This document shows, piece after piece, positions 46,546-57,741 of a DNA stretch of 64,000 nucleotides. Positions within the stretch are counted from its first letter, which is position 1, and each line of letters starts with the position of its first letter. The position numbers and the translations under genes were made by a program. Under the pieces are notes generated by a model that worked only from the letters and a program-made list of their open reading frames with translations, was not told the DNA's origin and searched no databases. The stretch is from Symsagittifera roscoffensis. Lineage: Eukaryota > Xenacoelomorpha > Acoela > Convolutidae. The DNA is taken from positions 16,601,949-16,665,948 of the forward strand of contig NC_087066.1 in the NCBI RefSeq assembly GCF_963678635.1, read 5' to 3'.

Positions 46546-46820
46546 TCCGCATTCCTCCCAGCAAAATCACAGAAGGAGTGGGCATCCTTCCTCCTCTCCA
46601 AATCTGTTACTAGAACCACGTCATATTTACCTGCATCAGAATTTAATCCAAAAGCTCTAAGACTTTTTCAAAATTTTGATGAGCTTCAGATAAGCACTCT
46701 GATTTGGCAAGCAAGATTTTTGGAAAAGGCCCCTTCCCGAGCTGAGGTGCTCAACTCATGATTTGACCAAAACGGTCGAACGAAGCCCGTTTTTGACTTT
46801 TTGAGTCAAATGATCTCCGT

Positions 46821-46945
46821 TTTCGACTTTGTTCGACTTTACCGGACATTGTTAGACTTTGTTTGACTTTGTTCTACGTTACCGGACATTGTTCGACATT
46901 ATTCGAATTGGTTTGACTTTATCGTCATTGCTCGATCTTACCGGG
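46821..46945. repeat. Degenerate minisatellite of GTTCGACTTTACCGGACATT type
   Basis: The words GACTTTGTTC, GTTCGACTTT and TACCGGACATTGTT recur at spacings of about 10-12 and 40 bases. No further association. Confidence 0.7.
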
Positions 46946-47185
46946 AATTGACCGAACCGTCATCAATTACGACGAAACTCGGACATCATTTGACCGTTTC
47001 TGTCAAATAAATTTTCAAAAGATTCAGCCTGGGCAGAGGAAAAATTTTTTTTAGATTCGTAGAGCCCATAATTTAGGGTTGAGGGCATAATTTTAAAAAA
47101 CAGTTTGACCAAAAAATACATTTGAGGCACGATTCTTGGGACCAAAGACGTCTTTATAAAAATTTCAAGGTTGTTCAATCCAAAA

Positions 47186-47371
47186 CGAGTGATTTTATAT
47201 TATGAATTTTATGGTGAGGAAAAATCTCCCCCAAATTGCCCGCAAACGGTCGTCCAGAACAACTTAAATTGAAGTCTTAACGAGTGGTTTTATATTATGA
47301 ATCTTATGGCAAGGAAAAATCTCCCGCAAATCACCCACAAACGGTTGCCCAGAACAACTTAAAGTCACAAA
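47186..47371. repeat. Tandem duplication, period 95 bp
   Basis: CGAGTGATTTTATATTATGA at 47186 and CGAGTGGTTTTATATTATGA at 47281, each followed by GGAAAAATCTCCC, AAACGGT and CCAGAACAACTTAAA. Two copies. Confidence 0.85.
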
Positions 47372-47399
47372 TAGAATAAGTTGTATGCAGCTGATAACA

Positions 47400-48846
47400 A
47401 TAAAATTGTAAGCCTTTCGAATCAGCTGTTGATTGTTTTGAGACTTTCATCTCTAAAAAACACAACTCGCTCTATTTTTTTTGTAACGTAGGTTTTTTTC
47501 AATGAAACCAAAACAGCAACATAATCTTCTCGAATTTAACTTACGACATAATCTCTAATTTAAATTGAATAAATAACCTATTTCATTTAACATTTTACGA
47601 CATTGAAGCAGGAAAAAGTATCCGTCTCTCTAAGTCATTTGTATTTAAAATTTTAAAATTTTGAAACCAGAGTTGACGTATCTAATGAGAAACGCTAACC
47701 AACAAGTGAAAAAAGTCCTTGCCAATTATTATGTAATTGGATAGAAAATCCCGCTAGCATAAGCATTTTAGCTTGTGTGATGTTTTCATCCAATTTTTCG
47801 TGAACGTTTTGAATTGCTTTTCGGCCGTTGTACTGTTCTTCTCCATACGGCTAACAACATTTTAGAAAGTTTGGACTTGCACCCTGAAAACATTGTTCTA
47901 TATGTATAGCCCAAAATCAAACAAATCCCAAATCCCCCCCAAATAAAATCATTGTTAAAACTTTTTAGCCCATTTTCAATAAAATCCCAGAACAAAAAAA
48001 TATAATCACTAAGACACACAATTCGAAAAGTGTTACTGATTTCAATGAAGCGGAAAAAAGGCCAAAAGCTTAGAGGAAAATATAATAACCACAAAATTTT
48101 TTAAAGTTTGTAGAAATCTTTATTCTTGTTATTTTTTCGAGAAAATCAACAAAACTTGAGACAACAGGGAAAATCTGTTTTTTTTTAAAAGAAACATAAA
48201 AATAAATTTTACAAAAAAAAACTAACAACCTGTTTTATTAACCTTTTGTCATACCTCGTCTAAATTCAGACCTGTTTTTCTCGACGCATTTTTTTGGGAA
48301 TAACTATCACTACCAGACGAGCTTTATTTTGATACCAAACAATACCCCCTTCAACTTTTCTTGAGATTAGGAACCAAGATGAGTTTAAGAAATTCGTCTG
48401 GTTATCAAAAAACAGCTTTTAAACTTTAGCTGGACCAGTTTTTCAGTTTCGAGTTTTCCCAAGGCTGTAAAAATAGGCAAAAAAAGTTTTTATCTACCTA
48501 AACAAAAAACTTTATCTAATACAAACTTGCAGAAAAAAACGACAATTATCGACACAGTTTTTTATGTTAGCGAACTCACGTTAAAAATAGTATTGATTGG
48601 TTATTAGGTCCCTAAGTGAGTGTTTCTGGTAAATTACACTTTGTAAGATAACCGGATTTAATAGTATCATGTTTTTCCAACTGAACATTTGGCTTAAGTT
48701 AGAACTACAAATAATCAAAAACAATTTCAAGCTGAGTGTTATTTGATTTATGCTCGGCAATCTTGCAATAAAGTCAGACTGCTTACAAAAAGTATATCCA
48801 GTGTTCGTGCATAAGACTGAAGACGCAACAATTTTTCATCAAAGTT
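47400..48846. repeat. Diverged segmental duplication, unit 2 (unit 1 at 41690-43690)
   Basis: Counterpart of 41690-43690 with the landmarks listed there. It runs directly into the 723-bp repeat at 48847. The 102-codon minus frame at 47786-48094 lies inside and shows no conserved pattern with unit 1, so it is not called. Confidence 0.65.
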
Positions 48847-49569
48847 TTGAAAATATTTTGGTTCTTTATCCTTTACATTTTCTGAATTGTAACTTTTTTA
48901 TCTTACAAAATTCAAAAAAATCGTTAACAGTTTTGAAAAAAATTTTGAACCATATTTTTTTCATGCCAATTGGAAGCATTATTAGTCTCTTATTTTACAA
49001 ACAAATTTCACATTAACGACGAAAACTTTAAGGTGAAAGTGCGAAAAACTAAACATGAACGTGAATAAAGCTAAAGTTGTTTCCGGAAAAACGGCTTCTC
49101 AAAATTTATAATTGACTTCAATCTGTTTAGTGAAATTGATTACATGAGAGAATATTTTTAATGAATTTTTCACGGCCTAATTAAAGCAAAACTTAACTTG
49201 TTCGAAAAACTAAAATGTCCAAGTTCAAAAATGAGTCAATTTTTTTCCTTGTTCTGTTCTATGAAAAAAGAAATATTTTGAGCACTCAGTTGCTTTTGCT
49301 AATTCAAAAAAAAACAACTGCAACAAAAACTTTATAATTTGTGGAGTGATATTTTAAATTTTTCGTGTTTGATTTGATTGATACTAAAAGTCAAATTATA
49401 ATTTTTTGTTGACAAGATAGCCGCTTTTGATTCTTGCTATTTTTCACAGAGAGAAAAATGGAGTTTATTTTAGTTTTTCACTAAAAGCAATTTTTTGTCG
49501 TTGAAATGTTTTTATACACATTCAGTAAATCGTTAAATTTCATAGCAGGTTTTTTGAATTTCGAATTTT
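48847..49569. repeat. 723-bp repeat, copy 2, identical to 40377-41099
   Basis: See copy 1. It begins TTGAAAATATTTTGGTTC and ends TTGAATTTCGAATTTT. Confidence 0.95.
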
Positions 49570-50753
49570 TGTCTTCCGGAAAATTTGGAGTTATTTATCA
49601 TTTTTTCAAACTAAAGTTAATCATATTTTTATCAAGCTTTGCAGGTTTGCAACTGAGAGAGCGTGTAAATTTTAGTTTTTTCCCCAAAAAATTAATTTGA
49701 ATTGAACTTGAAAAAAATCAAAACTCAAACCATCAAAGTTTACACTTAAGCGAAAGAAACTTTCGAAAAACTTTCCTTAAAACAAAAATTTAAAAGTAAC
49801 GCAACCTATAGTGAAGTTTCTTCACTACTAATAGCATTGAACTTAGAAAATTGATTAATTTTTAAAATTTTTCAAATTTTACGTTTCATTTGTTTTGTAT
49901 TTTTTCTTTTTTTTTGAATAAAAAATCTGGAATCGCGAATCTGCAACCAGCTACTCACGTTAAAAATGGTTGAACCAGCTGGTTTTTATGCCCGCATAAG
50001 TTTTGATTGATGGTGGACATTTTTTACGTGTTAGCTGGTTGAACACCCTGACCAATTTTTTTATCACATCAGTATAAAACGAGACAACAGCTCTTTTTGT
50101 ACAGTACATATCTTGATTCTTAGATTGCACCTAAAATCTTTCCAACTTAGAACGAAAAATAACTAAGCAAAAAAGCTTACCTTGATCAAGTGGTGTTTTT
50201 TGGAGCAATGGCAGTACATCTGAGATTGAACTTTGCTATCCGTCGAATTTAGGTCAAAAATATCTGTGCACGGTGCAATGGTACATTTATTCGTGCATTT
50301 TATCGGAATTTTTTCTTATCGGAACTTTTCCGCAAGGGAGCCTTTTTTTAAAGATTTGTATCAAAAACAGGATCTTTTGTAAGTTTTTTTCCAGAATTGA
50401 TTAAGATTTAAACTACGCACCTAAGAAATCATGCAATACTTCATTCACTTGTTTTTTTTTGTTCACGCTGAAGCGTTTTAGCTTAGAATTTCAAAAGTCA
50501 TTTTGAAGATGTTCGCGTAAATCGAGTTTGAGGGAAAAAAATCTTTCGTTCATACGCGTCGCCTAAAAAATCAGCTTTTGTCTGGCGAAAATTTCGTGTC
50601 AAAAACCAGTAGTGGGCTAGGCAATCACTGAACAACCGAATGATCCTATCCCGAAATTTGTCCTTATATGTTATTGCGAGAGGGCTCTGAAAAACAGTTG
50701 GCCAAGCTTACGACAGTCGACAAAAATTTTTCAAGTTGATTGCTTTTGTTTGT
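49570..50753. other. Intergenic with one small hairpin
   Basis: No gene. AACCAGCTACTCACGTTAAA (49945) and the near-complement ending TTTACGTGTTAGCTGGTT (50040) form a 96-bp foldback. Confidence 0.5.
49945..50040. repeat. Short inverted repeat, 96 bp
   Basis: Arms of about 23 bp (AACCAGCTA...CGTTAAAAATG and CATTTTTTACG...TAGCTGGTT) around a loop containing a third AACCAGCTGGTTT palindrome. A small foldback, possibly a decayed MITE. Confidence 0.7.
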
Positions 50754-51256
50754 TTAAAATACACTTTTAAACCTAGCCACCGAAATTGTACCAGTGCACG
50801 TCTTCGCTTCTCCTATAAGGCGGTTTAAGAAAGATGCGATTTCAGCCGCCTGATTTTCCTCAACAATACTTTTGATAACATCGAGTAAACTGGTCACCGT
50901 TGTGTTTGTGACGCTTTCTGGTATTTCAGAACTCGAAGTTTAACTTGTTGAATCAAGGGAAATTGATTGAGATTCAGTTGACAATTTTGTAGTCCAAACG
51001 TCCGTAGTCCAAATTTTCCAGAGTTGACACTTCCGTATCTGACATTGTGGAGAACGTGGAATCAGACTATTCGAAAGTCACTACTTCCGTATCTGGCATT
51101 GCAGAAGTTGTGGAATTGTTCTTTACAAGAGTCGACACTTCCACATAAGTCATTGCAGAAGATGTGGAATCCGATTTTCCCAGAATTGACACTTCTGTAT
51201 CTGAAAATGTGGGTGAAGTGGATATTAGAAAAGTCAAATTTTTAGAAGCTGACATT
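50754..51256 (-). pseudogene. Ser/Thr-rich repeat protein pseudogene
   Basis: Minus strand from ATG at 51254-51256: about four tandem 18-residue units of the form SxxSDTEVSTLxKxxS (SAMTYVEVSTLVKNNST, SAMPDTEVVTFE, STMSDTEVSTLENL), encoded by 54- to 57-bp DNA repeats. An in-frame TAG interrupts the third unit. A 15-bp duplication (TTTGGACTAC twice) shifts the frame, after which the reading continues as a Ser/Thr-rich linker with a TAA, then a non-repetitive C-terminus (VTSLLDVIKSIVEENQAAEI, FLNRLIGEAKTC) ending at TAA 50754-50756. The layout resembles a secreted or surface Ser/Thr-rich repeat protein, but no family is recognised. Two stops and a frameshift make it a probable pseudogene. Confidence 0.5.
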
Positions 51257-51496
51257 TCAAAATGTTTGGGACTAATTTATAGGATATGATTTCATATGAT
51301 TTATCTCTTAAGTTATTTATAGATTTTGGCTAGATTTTTAAAAGCTTATGTTTTATCAACACTGATGGACACTTCAATGTTGATTCTGACATATCATTGC
51401 TAAACAAAGTGTTTTGAAGGGCCGGAAAAACGCTACCAATAATGCGAATACCCCTGCTTGATTTCCAAACAAGAACAATGCAGAGCATACACTTTC
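51257..51496. other. Short spacer, nothing recognised
   Basis: Possible promoter side of the repeat-protein pseudogene. Confidence 0.3.
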
Positions 51497-52340
51497 ATAG
51501 ATGGAGTCTGTGGAAAAATGCTTGTCATACAGTTTCCACGAAAAAAATTGTATGACAAGTGACTTTTCAATTGTTTTTTTTCCAAAAAGTACCCTTTATT
51601 GATTTTAAACTCAAACAGAACAAATTGATGGTAATTTAGTTAAATGAGAACAAGTTTGGCATCAAACAATTTTGAACAAAAGGTGCTGATCATAAAACTT
51701 TATTTGTGAAAATGGTATGATATCCATTTTTCCTTAGAAAAAATACACGAATACACAATTGAATTTTTAAAAAAAAATAACCTTTTTTGGCTGCAAACTT
51801 GCTTCCGCTTAAATATACATTTTACGAAAAAAATTGCATGCAAATTTTGATTTTGTGTCCATAACGTAATTCCAGGCTTTTTGACCGATGGAATCAAAAA
51901 CAGCAAGCAAGTGCTTTTTTATAAACACATTTGTTGTTTTTGTTTTAAAAGCTAACCTAAACTTAGGCTTGTAAAAAAGGAAACTTCAACCACCAATAGT
52001 TTCAAAGTAAAAATTTTCTAGCCATATCCAAAAAGTTACGTTTTTAGTGAATAAATTCTGTGAAAATGCTAACATTAACTTCATGGCTAATATCCACAAA
52101 TGCTGTTCTTTTGCGTGGTAACTGCCAATTACATTCTTGGTTTTGTAATAGCAGAAAATCCTTGGATTAGTGTGTTTTGGATGAAACACAAAACTTCATA
52201 ACACAATTTTTTTTGTATTTGCCTTTGCGGAATAAATGCTTGTCATAAAACATCATTGCATGGAAAAAAAGCTTCTCATGCTATTTTCTTCTTAATTTTT
52301 GTTTTATGAAATAATATGATAAACATTTTTTGTCAACCCG
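51497..52340. mobile_element. MITE-like element of the TACCCGGGTTGA family (decayed)
   Basis: Left part contains AATGCTTGTCATACAGTTTC and TTGTATGACAAGTGAC. Right part contains GGAATAAATGCTTGTCATAA and ends ATATGATAAACATTTTTTGT then CAACCCGAGA, the degenerate right terminus. The same CTTATCATACAATTCCA words make up the elements at 59309, 61516 and 62990. No transposase. Confidence 0.55.
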
Positions 52341-52341
52341 A

Positions 52342-52587
52342 GACAACCTGCTGGAATATTCTCGAAAATTCTACAGCGGGGGCAGACCTGAGGTTTTTGC
52401 GAATTCCGAAGAGTCACTGGACAAATTATTGACGACAAACCGAAAATATTACTTCGCGTCACAGATGGTAAAGAAGAAAACACTAAATGGTTTTTTAAAA
52501 AACCATGCAACGACCCGTGACAGCCAGGACATATTTATGTTCCGACCATTTGTCCGCAGAATAAATGTTCCTTCCATGCAAAACTAG
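52342..52587 (+). CDS. Possible exon, unidentified
   Basis: About 81 codons open immediately after the MITE-like terminus, with a protein-like sequence not dominated by A/T runs: LLEYSRKFYSGGRPEVFANS, ESLDKLLTTNRKYYFASQM, FLKNHATTRDSQDIF and FRPFVRRINVPSMQN. The first codons of the frame lie in the MITE, so the native start or splice acceptor is not known. I do not recognise a family. It may be an exon captured or cut by the element, or a retroelement remnant. Confidence 0.3.
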   Translation, partial: DNLLEYSRKFYSGGRPEVFANSEESLDKLLTTNRKYYFASQMVKKKTLNGFLKNHATTRDSQDIFMFRPFVRRINVPSMQN

Positions 52588-54825
52588 GTTTAAAAGTTGC
52601 AAAATGGCTCAAAAAACATCAAAATTTTTCTTAAACAACTTTAATAAACAAAAAAATATACTATAGGTTTTATTAATTCAAGTTGATTTTATTTAGTTGA
52701 ACCAAAACTGTTCAAAAACACACTTTTTGCGGTCTTTTTGTTTCTTCTAAGCCATAGTATTCATAAAGAAAAGAGTTTGGTAGTACGAGCAAACCTGATC
52801 AGTAAACCGAAAATGCTTTATTCAATTACGTTATCAGTTGGAATGAAAACAGAGATTTGTACAATATGATTAATAATTCCTCAAAAAAAAAATTGAAAAA
52901 AAAACATCAAAGTAATAATAATATGAGCCACACAAGTTTAGATTTAATGCTCTATGTTTGTTTTAAAAATTTTGATAATTTGATCCATTAATTGATGTAG
53001 TAGTTACAAACATCGATATCGATGTGCTAATTTAGTTAAATAGTGTCAACCCTATTGTGATAATTTTGTTCTAGAAAAAAAACATAGTCAATCAAATATT
53101 GGAAAAGAGTAATGAATGCAAGTAAATATAAAAAACCCTTTCTTGAAAAAATCTCATTTTTCGAACTTCAAAGAAAAAATAGATGCCCTTTAAGCTCTTG
53201 AATTTCTAGAAAATTTTACAATTGGCGCATTTTTGATAACATGAAATCAACTAGAGAAAACTGGATGAAAAGGTAAAGTTTTTATTCCGCTGGAAATCTA
53301 AAAAAATAATAAATTCCACTAGAAATTGTTCACGTTTTTTGCGCCATGTCACGGTTTTATTTGGACAGTGCTATTAACGTCACTTTCAGCAGATGAACTT
53401 CAATTGAACTAAAAAGTGCACGTATACCTAAATGAAATCATAAATGCATCAATACGTATGAATGCTTATCTGTAGTTTATAGAGACTTTTAAGTCTTTTC
53501 CTGAAAAAAAAACAAACAAAAAATTAGCAAGACTTATAACAGACCTATTCATTACTGTTAATAAATTTAAATCTTTGATTCCACAGTTGATGTATTTCTT
53601 ACATAAATCGATTCTCTGGTTTGGGAAGCACTGATACATTAATCGGCTCTTTTTAATTTCCCTCACCTCTCATCTGAACCAACTTTATGTTATAACGAGG
53701 AATGTTACAGGTTAAAAATATTTCTCATAGCCTAACAAACCGACAGCGTGAACGCAAAATTACTTGTACTAATTCGCAGGTGGGATAAAAGGAAAGAGCC
53801 TTTTGGTGCACTGAATGCTTACCGACGTTTCTCAAATCTATTTTGATGTACGCGTTCAAATGTCGAAGAGTAACAGCTTCGAAACCAAAAATGTGTGCAA
53901 GAGTGCCAAAACTTGAAAATAACTGAAAAATTTTGATTCCGATCTGCATTTTTTGTGATTTTGTGAATACTATTTGACTTTTGAGCAACACCAAGAGCAA
54001 ATTTTTAAAATTACTAAGTTCATCGTTGTTCAGCTGTGTATCTTTTCATTTGTTACTTTTGGTGGCTATATTTGTTCTGTTTGACTTTTTAAGTTACCTA
54101 GTTGCATTGTTTTTTTCAAGAACAGTGAATTATTCTTCATGCAACTTCAGTGCGAAACATTTTATGGAACAATCACGCTCTTATACAATTATATGGCACT
54201 AAGAAAATTGGTTGTCATAGACTTTTCACACTGTTTTTCCAACGTAAGATGCAGATAAGCCAGGGTTAGAACTCCGTACATAAAAATAATATCTTTTTTA
54301 AATTCCAAATAAAAAAATGCGTTTTCATACAATTCCGTAGAATGACTGCTTGAAAAGAGTGTTTATTTTGCGCTTTGCTTATAACAAAATATTGTGTGTT
54401 TTGTCTCTAACGGATACCAAAACGCATTTTTTCATACAAACAAACCAAAAAAACCACGATTTTTTTTGTGTTGATCATGTTTTTTATAGTAAGACAGTTT
54501 TAGACAATTTTTAATCTGTCAAACAACAGGCCATGATTTTCAACCTTTTGTTCCTTTTGTTGAGTTTGGTCATCAATAAATGATAACCAAACGCCAGAGA
54601 TCAATTTTTATGGCAATTTGGAGTAAAATTTCAGATAACATAGGCTGAAAGTTACTTGTAATCACTAAAACGTTGATATCCAAAAAAAACGTAATTGCCT
54701 GAAATATTTTGTATCGTAGTACGTTATTCTTACATCCGAATAATCTCCCTATTCGGTGCTATTTTACAACTTCCATTTTCGGCCAACTAACCCTAAAGGT
54801 TTTCTAAGGAGCCTTTAAGATGGTT
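52588..54825. other. AT-rich intergenic sequence
   Basis: No supported gene. The minus frame at 53725-54000 (91 codons, with GFEAVTLRHLNAYIKIDLRN) and the plus frame at 53981-54202 are weak candidates only. Confidence 0.35.
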
Positions 54826-54970
54826 TTCTGGTCGAAACATTTGCCTGCGGTGCAGCAAAATTTGTCAAAAAGAGTCTTGATAGTGTTTTAAGAGAGCTCG
54901 GAAAATCTAATTAGTTGATCATCTCTAATTTTGAAAAACCCGCTCTCGGAAATATCCTCAGCGCTCCTGG
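54826..54970. repeat. Dispersed repeat, copy 3 of the 37517 family
   Basis: Contains GCCTGCGGTGCAGCAAAATT, AAGAGAGCTCGGAAAAT, TTTGAAAAACCCGC and GCGCTCCTGG in the family order. Confidence 0.6.
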
Positions 54971-55914
54971 CTTTTCAGCATTTTTGGTTCGATGTTATGA
55001 CAAAAAGTGAGTTATTTGGCCGTTCATGAAAAAAAGGAACGACTTTTACCTGAAGCTGCACTATCAAAGCCGCTTCTGTGAAACCTCGCAAATGGTTTCG
55101 GTTGTACAGAATAGAGTGCAGCAGAACTTACAAGCAGCATCGTTAGTTGCAGCTCCATGTCTACACTAGTTAACAAAATAAAACGCAAGAATTTTTTTTT
55201 TAACTTCCTTGCTTCCAGGAGCTTTGCGGATATTTTTTACAAGGTATTGAGACAACATTTCTAGACTGACCGGCAGGAAATGAGCTGAAGTATTTTCTCT
55301 GAAAATGTCAAATTGCGATTTAAAGTAGTTGCCAGTTTTTACAGGTCTGAAAAACACAAACTTCATCATTTATAATTGGCTAGAAGTTGATCAGAAATTA
55401 TCAGAAGTTAATTTGTAATATACTAGCGAAGAAAAAATCGTACATATGATATGAAAAATTTTCAACAAGGAGGTTACATGAGTGACAATTTTTCTCACTC
55501 TGTTGATTTTTTTGACTTCACACCAATGAAAAATATTATTACAAATGTTGAAACTTGGAATTTTTGGATCGGGATAAAATGAGATGTGCTTCAAATCAAA
55601 TACTGAGACTTTGAGAGAATGTGGAGAGAGTAGTTCAGATGATTTGCTGTCATTTGATGTACAAACTTTTCAAGATTGATGTAAATTTTGTCCACAGCGG
55701 CATTTTAGAGGGTAAAAACTTAATTTTGCGTTTGGTTTTGTCCACTAGTGTAATATAATCATCTGCAAAGGCTGGAATCGTTCTTTCAGTTTGAAAATGT
55801 TCTAATTTTGTGACTTTTCATTTATTTTTTGCAAAGAGCTAAAGAGCTATTTGTGAAGTTAGCCAAGTTTCGTTTAAATAAAAACAAGGAATTGAGTTCC
55901 ATTCATCAGTACTG
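54971..55914. other. AT-rich intergenic sequence, nothing recognised
   Basis: Two 67-codon minus frames (55166, 55391) without support. Confidence 0.4.
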
Positions 55915-56310
55915 GAACCAGATCTAAACTAGTATTTATCATTGGTTATTATTATGATATCTTATCTCTATGAAATATTAAATACTAACCAATCATACTC
56001 CATCAAACTAACAACATATTTATTTGTAAGTGTTGAAACTACCAGAACAATTTGAATTTAACTTAGAATACAGTTGTTCTCTTTCTGGAACTAACTCGCA
56101 CAAACCGGTGTACACTAGATCTAATGAGACTAGGAGATATAAGAGTAAGATTAAGATTGGTATTAGACTAAGAAGTTGCACGAATCTATCCGGCCGAAAA
56201 TAAGATAGCGTGACGAGCAGACGGTGTACCTTATCTGAAATTACTCTATGAGTATAGTAATCCATACATAACTCATCTGGTGCGACCAAAAGTCTCGAAC
56301 AGACCTTAAC
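55915..56310. repeat. Long dispersed repeat, about 400 bp, copy B (inverted relative to 27065-27500)
   Basis: Reverse complement of this segment aligns along its whole length with 27065-27500, best over 56127-56233. It ends about 80 bp before the Arg-rich ORF at 56393, so it is positioned like a promoter or terminal repeat for that ORF. Confidence 0.75.
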
Positions 56311-56392
56311 TAACCTAGAATTAGACAAAAATTAGATTAGAATTAGGCAAATACAACATTTTAAAAATGTTATATGACAAAACTTAGTAGAT

Positions 56393-56599
56393 ATGTCTCT
56401 ACGCCTCAATAGATCAGATCCAATATTCCGAACAATACGAGAACTACCCAGTATTGGAAGAAGACGTCGAACAAGAGACGACATACGATTAGGAAGAAAT
56501 CTACCAATTGATTTCATGATAGTACGACAAAAACGAGATCAAACTTTTGTATTTAGGATACTATCAGCAGTAAATTTAATTTTTCATTTACTGACCTAA
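56393..56599 (+). CDS. Small Arg-rich ORF downstream of the long repeat
   Basis: 68 residues from ATG, strongly basic: MSLRLNRSDPIFRTIRELPS, then GRRRRTRDDIRLGRNLP, ending FVFRILSAVNLIFHLLT with a hydrophobic tail. It is less A/T-monotonous than chance frames nearby and starts shortly after the conserved 400-bp repeat. The basic centre could bind nucleic acid or phosphate-rich partners. No intact counterpart was found beside the other repeat copy at 27 kb. The family is not recognised; it could be the first exon of a longer gene. Confidence 0.35.
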   Translation: MSLRLNRSDPIFRTIRELPSIGRRRRTRDDIRLGRNLPIDFMIVRQKRDQTFVFRILSAVNLIFHLLT

Positions 56600-56913
56600 A
56601 ATTTTTTTTGAAGAATCATCTTCAATAACCTTTCATGGCGCTAAACCTAATAATTATACAATAACGACTGATAAAAACAACACTTGTCGTTTTCCTTAAA
56701 TCAGCTGTAAACTAAGTAACATCTTGAAAAAATATTTTAGAATATAAAATTAGAAAAATTAGTTAGTATAATTCATACATCATTAGTATATATAAATCAT
56801 CACATCATCCCAGTTTCATCACCTAAAACGTAACAGCGAATTTCAAAAAAAAACTAACAATCGTGAAATTTTGAGTCTTACGAAATTATTACCACCAATT
56901 AGCTACCTGCAAT
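56600..56913. other. AT-rich sequence with A/C bias, nothing recognised
   Basis: The plus strand remains A- and C-biased, as around the basic ORF. Confidence 0.35.
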
Positions 56914-57100
56914 GGAGTTTTGTGGGAAATAATCGATCCTTATGGATTATATCGGCAAGAAGCATGACCCATATAATCGATTTTCATGTTTCGTCTAACC
57001 ATGAAAATGGATTTTTAAGGGAATAAAATCGTTTTTTTAATATTCAAAAATCCATGATAACCGATTATTTTGACAGTATAATAGATTTTTAGGCCACAAA
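56914..57100. mobile_element. Partial ATAATCGATT-type element
   Basis: Begins TGGAGTTTTGTGGGAAATAATCGATCC and carries ATAATCGATT and TAACCGATTATTTT words plus ATGGATTATAT. Both CCCGCACCGG termini are missing; a degraded fragment of the family at 23786. Confidence 0.5.
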
Positions 57101-57741
57101 AACCCCAGAAAATTGTTTTCTTTTCTACAAAAATTTGTTTATAGCTAATTAAACTGTTGAAACATTTGAATGACAATTTTGCACAATTACATCAAAATGA
57201 CACCAAATTTGACACAAAAATTTTGAGCAGTATTTGATCAGTGATAGTAATAGTTTATCACGTTTATCATCAATGCTTCAAGGCAAAAGCAGAGAAAAAG
57301 GTAGATTATTCCTTTTCAGTATTTGCTAAATATTCCGTTTTCTTCCAAAATTGGAAAAAAACCAGCTTCTTCCCCCTAAAAATTAACTATTATGATTTCT
57401 AATTAATTATTTTTGGTTATTTCATGTAAAAAACGCCTGGACTAGATGCAAATTGCCAGAATGTTTATATTTTTCTTTTTTTTTTGGTGTTTTCTTAAAA
57501 AAGGTGACTAGATTAGATCAAAATTGTGAAAACATATTTGCAAAACAGTCGATAGTATACCGCAAACATGATAGTTGGGTCCACCAAAAATAAGATGAAA
57601 CACCCAAAACTTTAAAAAAGAAAGCATACAAATTTTTTTCTCAGACATCAATATGTTTTTTTATTGTAGCATATTAAGCATAATTTCAATCTGATGAAGT
57701 CGGCCTAGATTGTTAACATCCCTATTTTCGTTAAATTTGAT
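57101..57741. other. AT-rich intergenic sequence, nothing recognised
   Basis: No feature could be supported. Confidence 0.45.

Noticed and set aside
48750-49016. 88-codon plus-strand ORF at the start of the 723-bp repeat
   Set aside because: In the identical copy at 40377 the upstream codons and start are absent, so the frame is not a property of the repeat.
27065-56310. A single 29-kb transposon bounded by the inverted 400-bp repeats
   Set aside because: The orientation fits terminal inverted repeats, but the interior holds unrelated Gypsy, MITE and segmental-duplication sequence and no replication or integration genes; two separate remnants are more likely.
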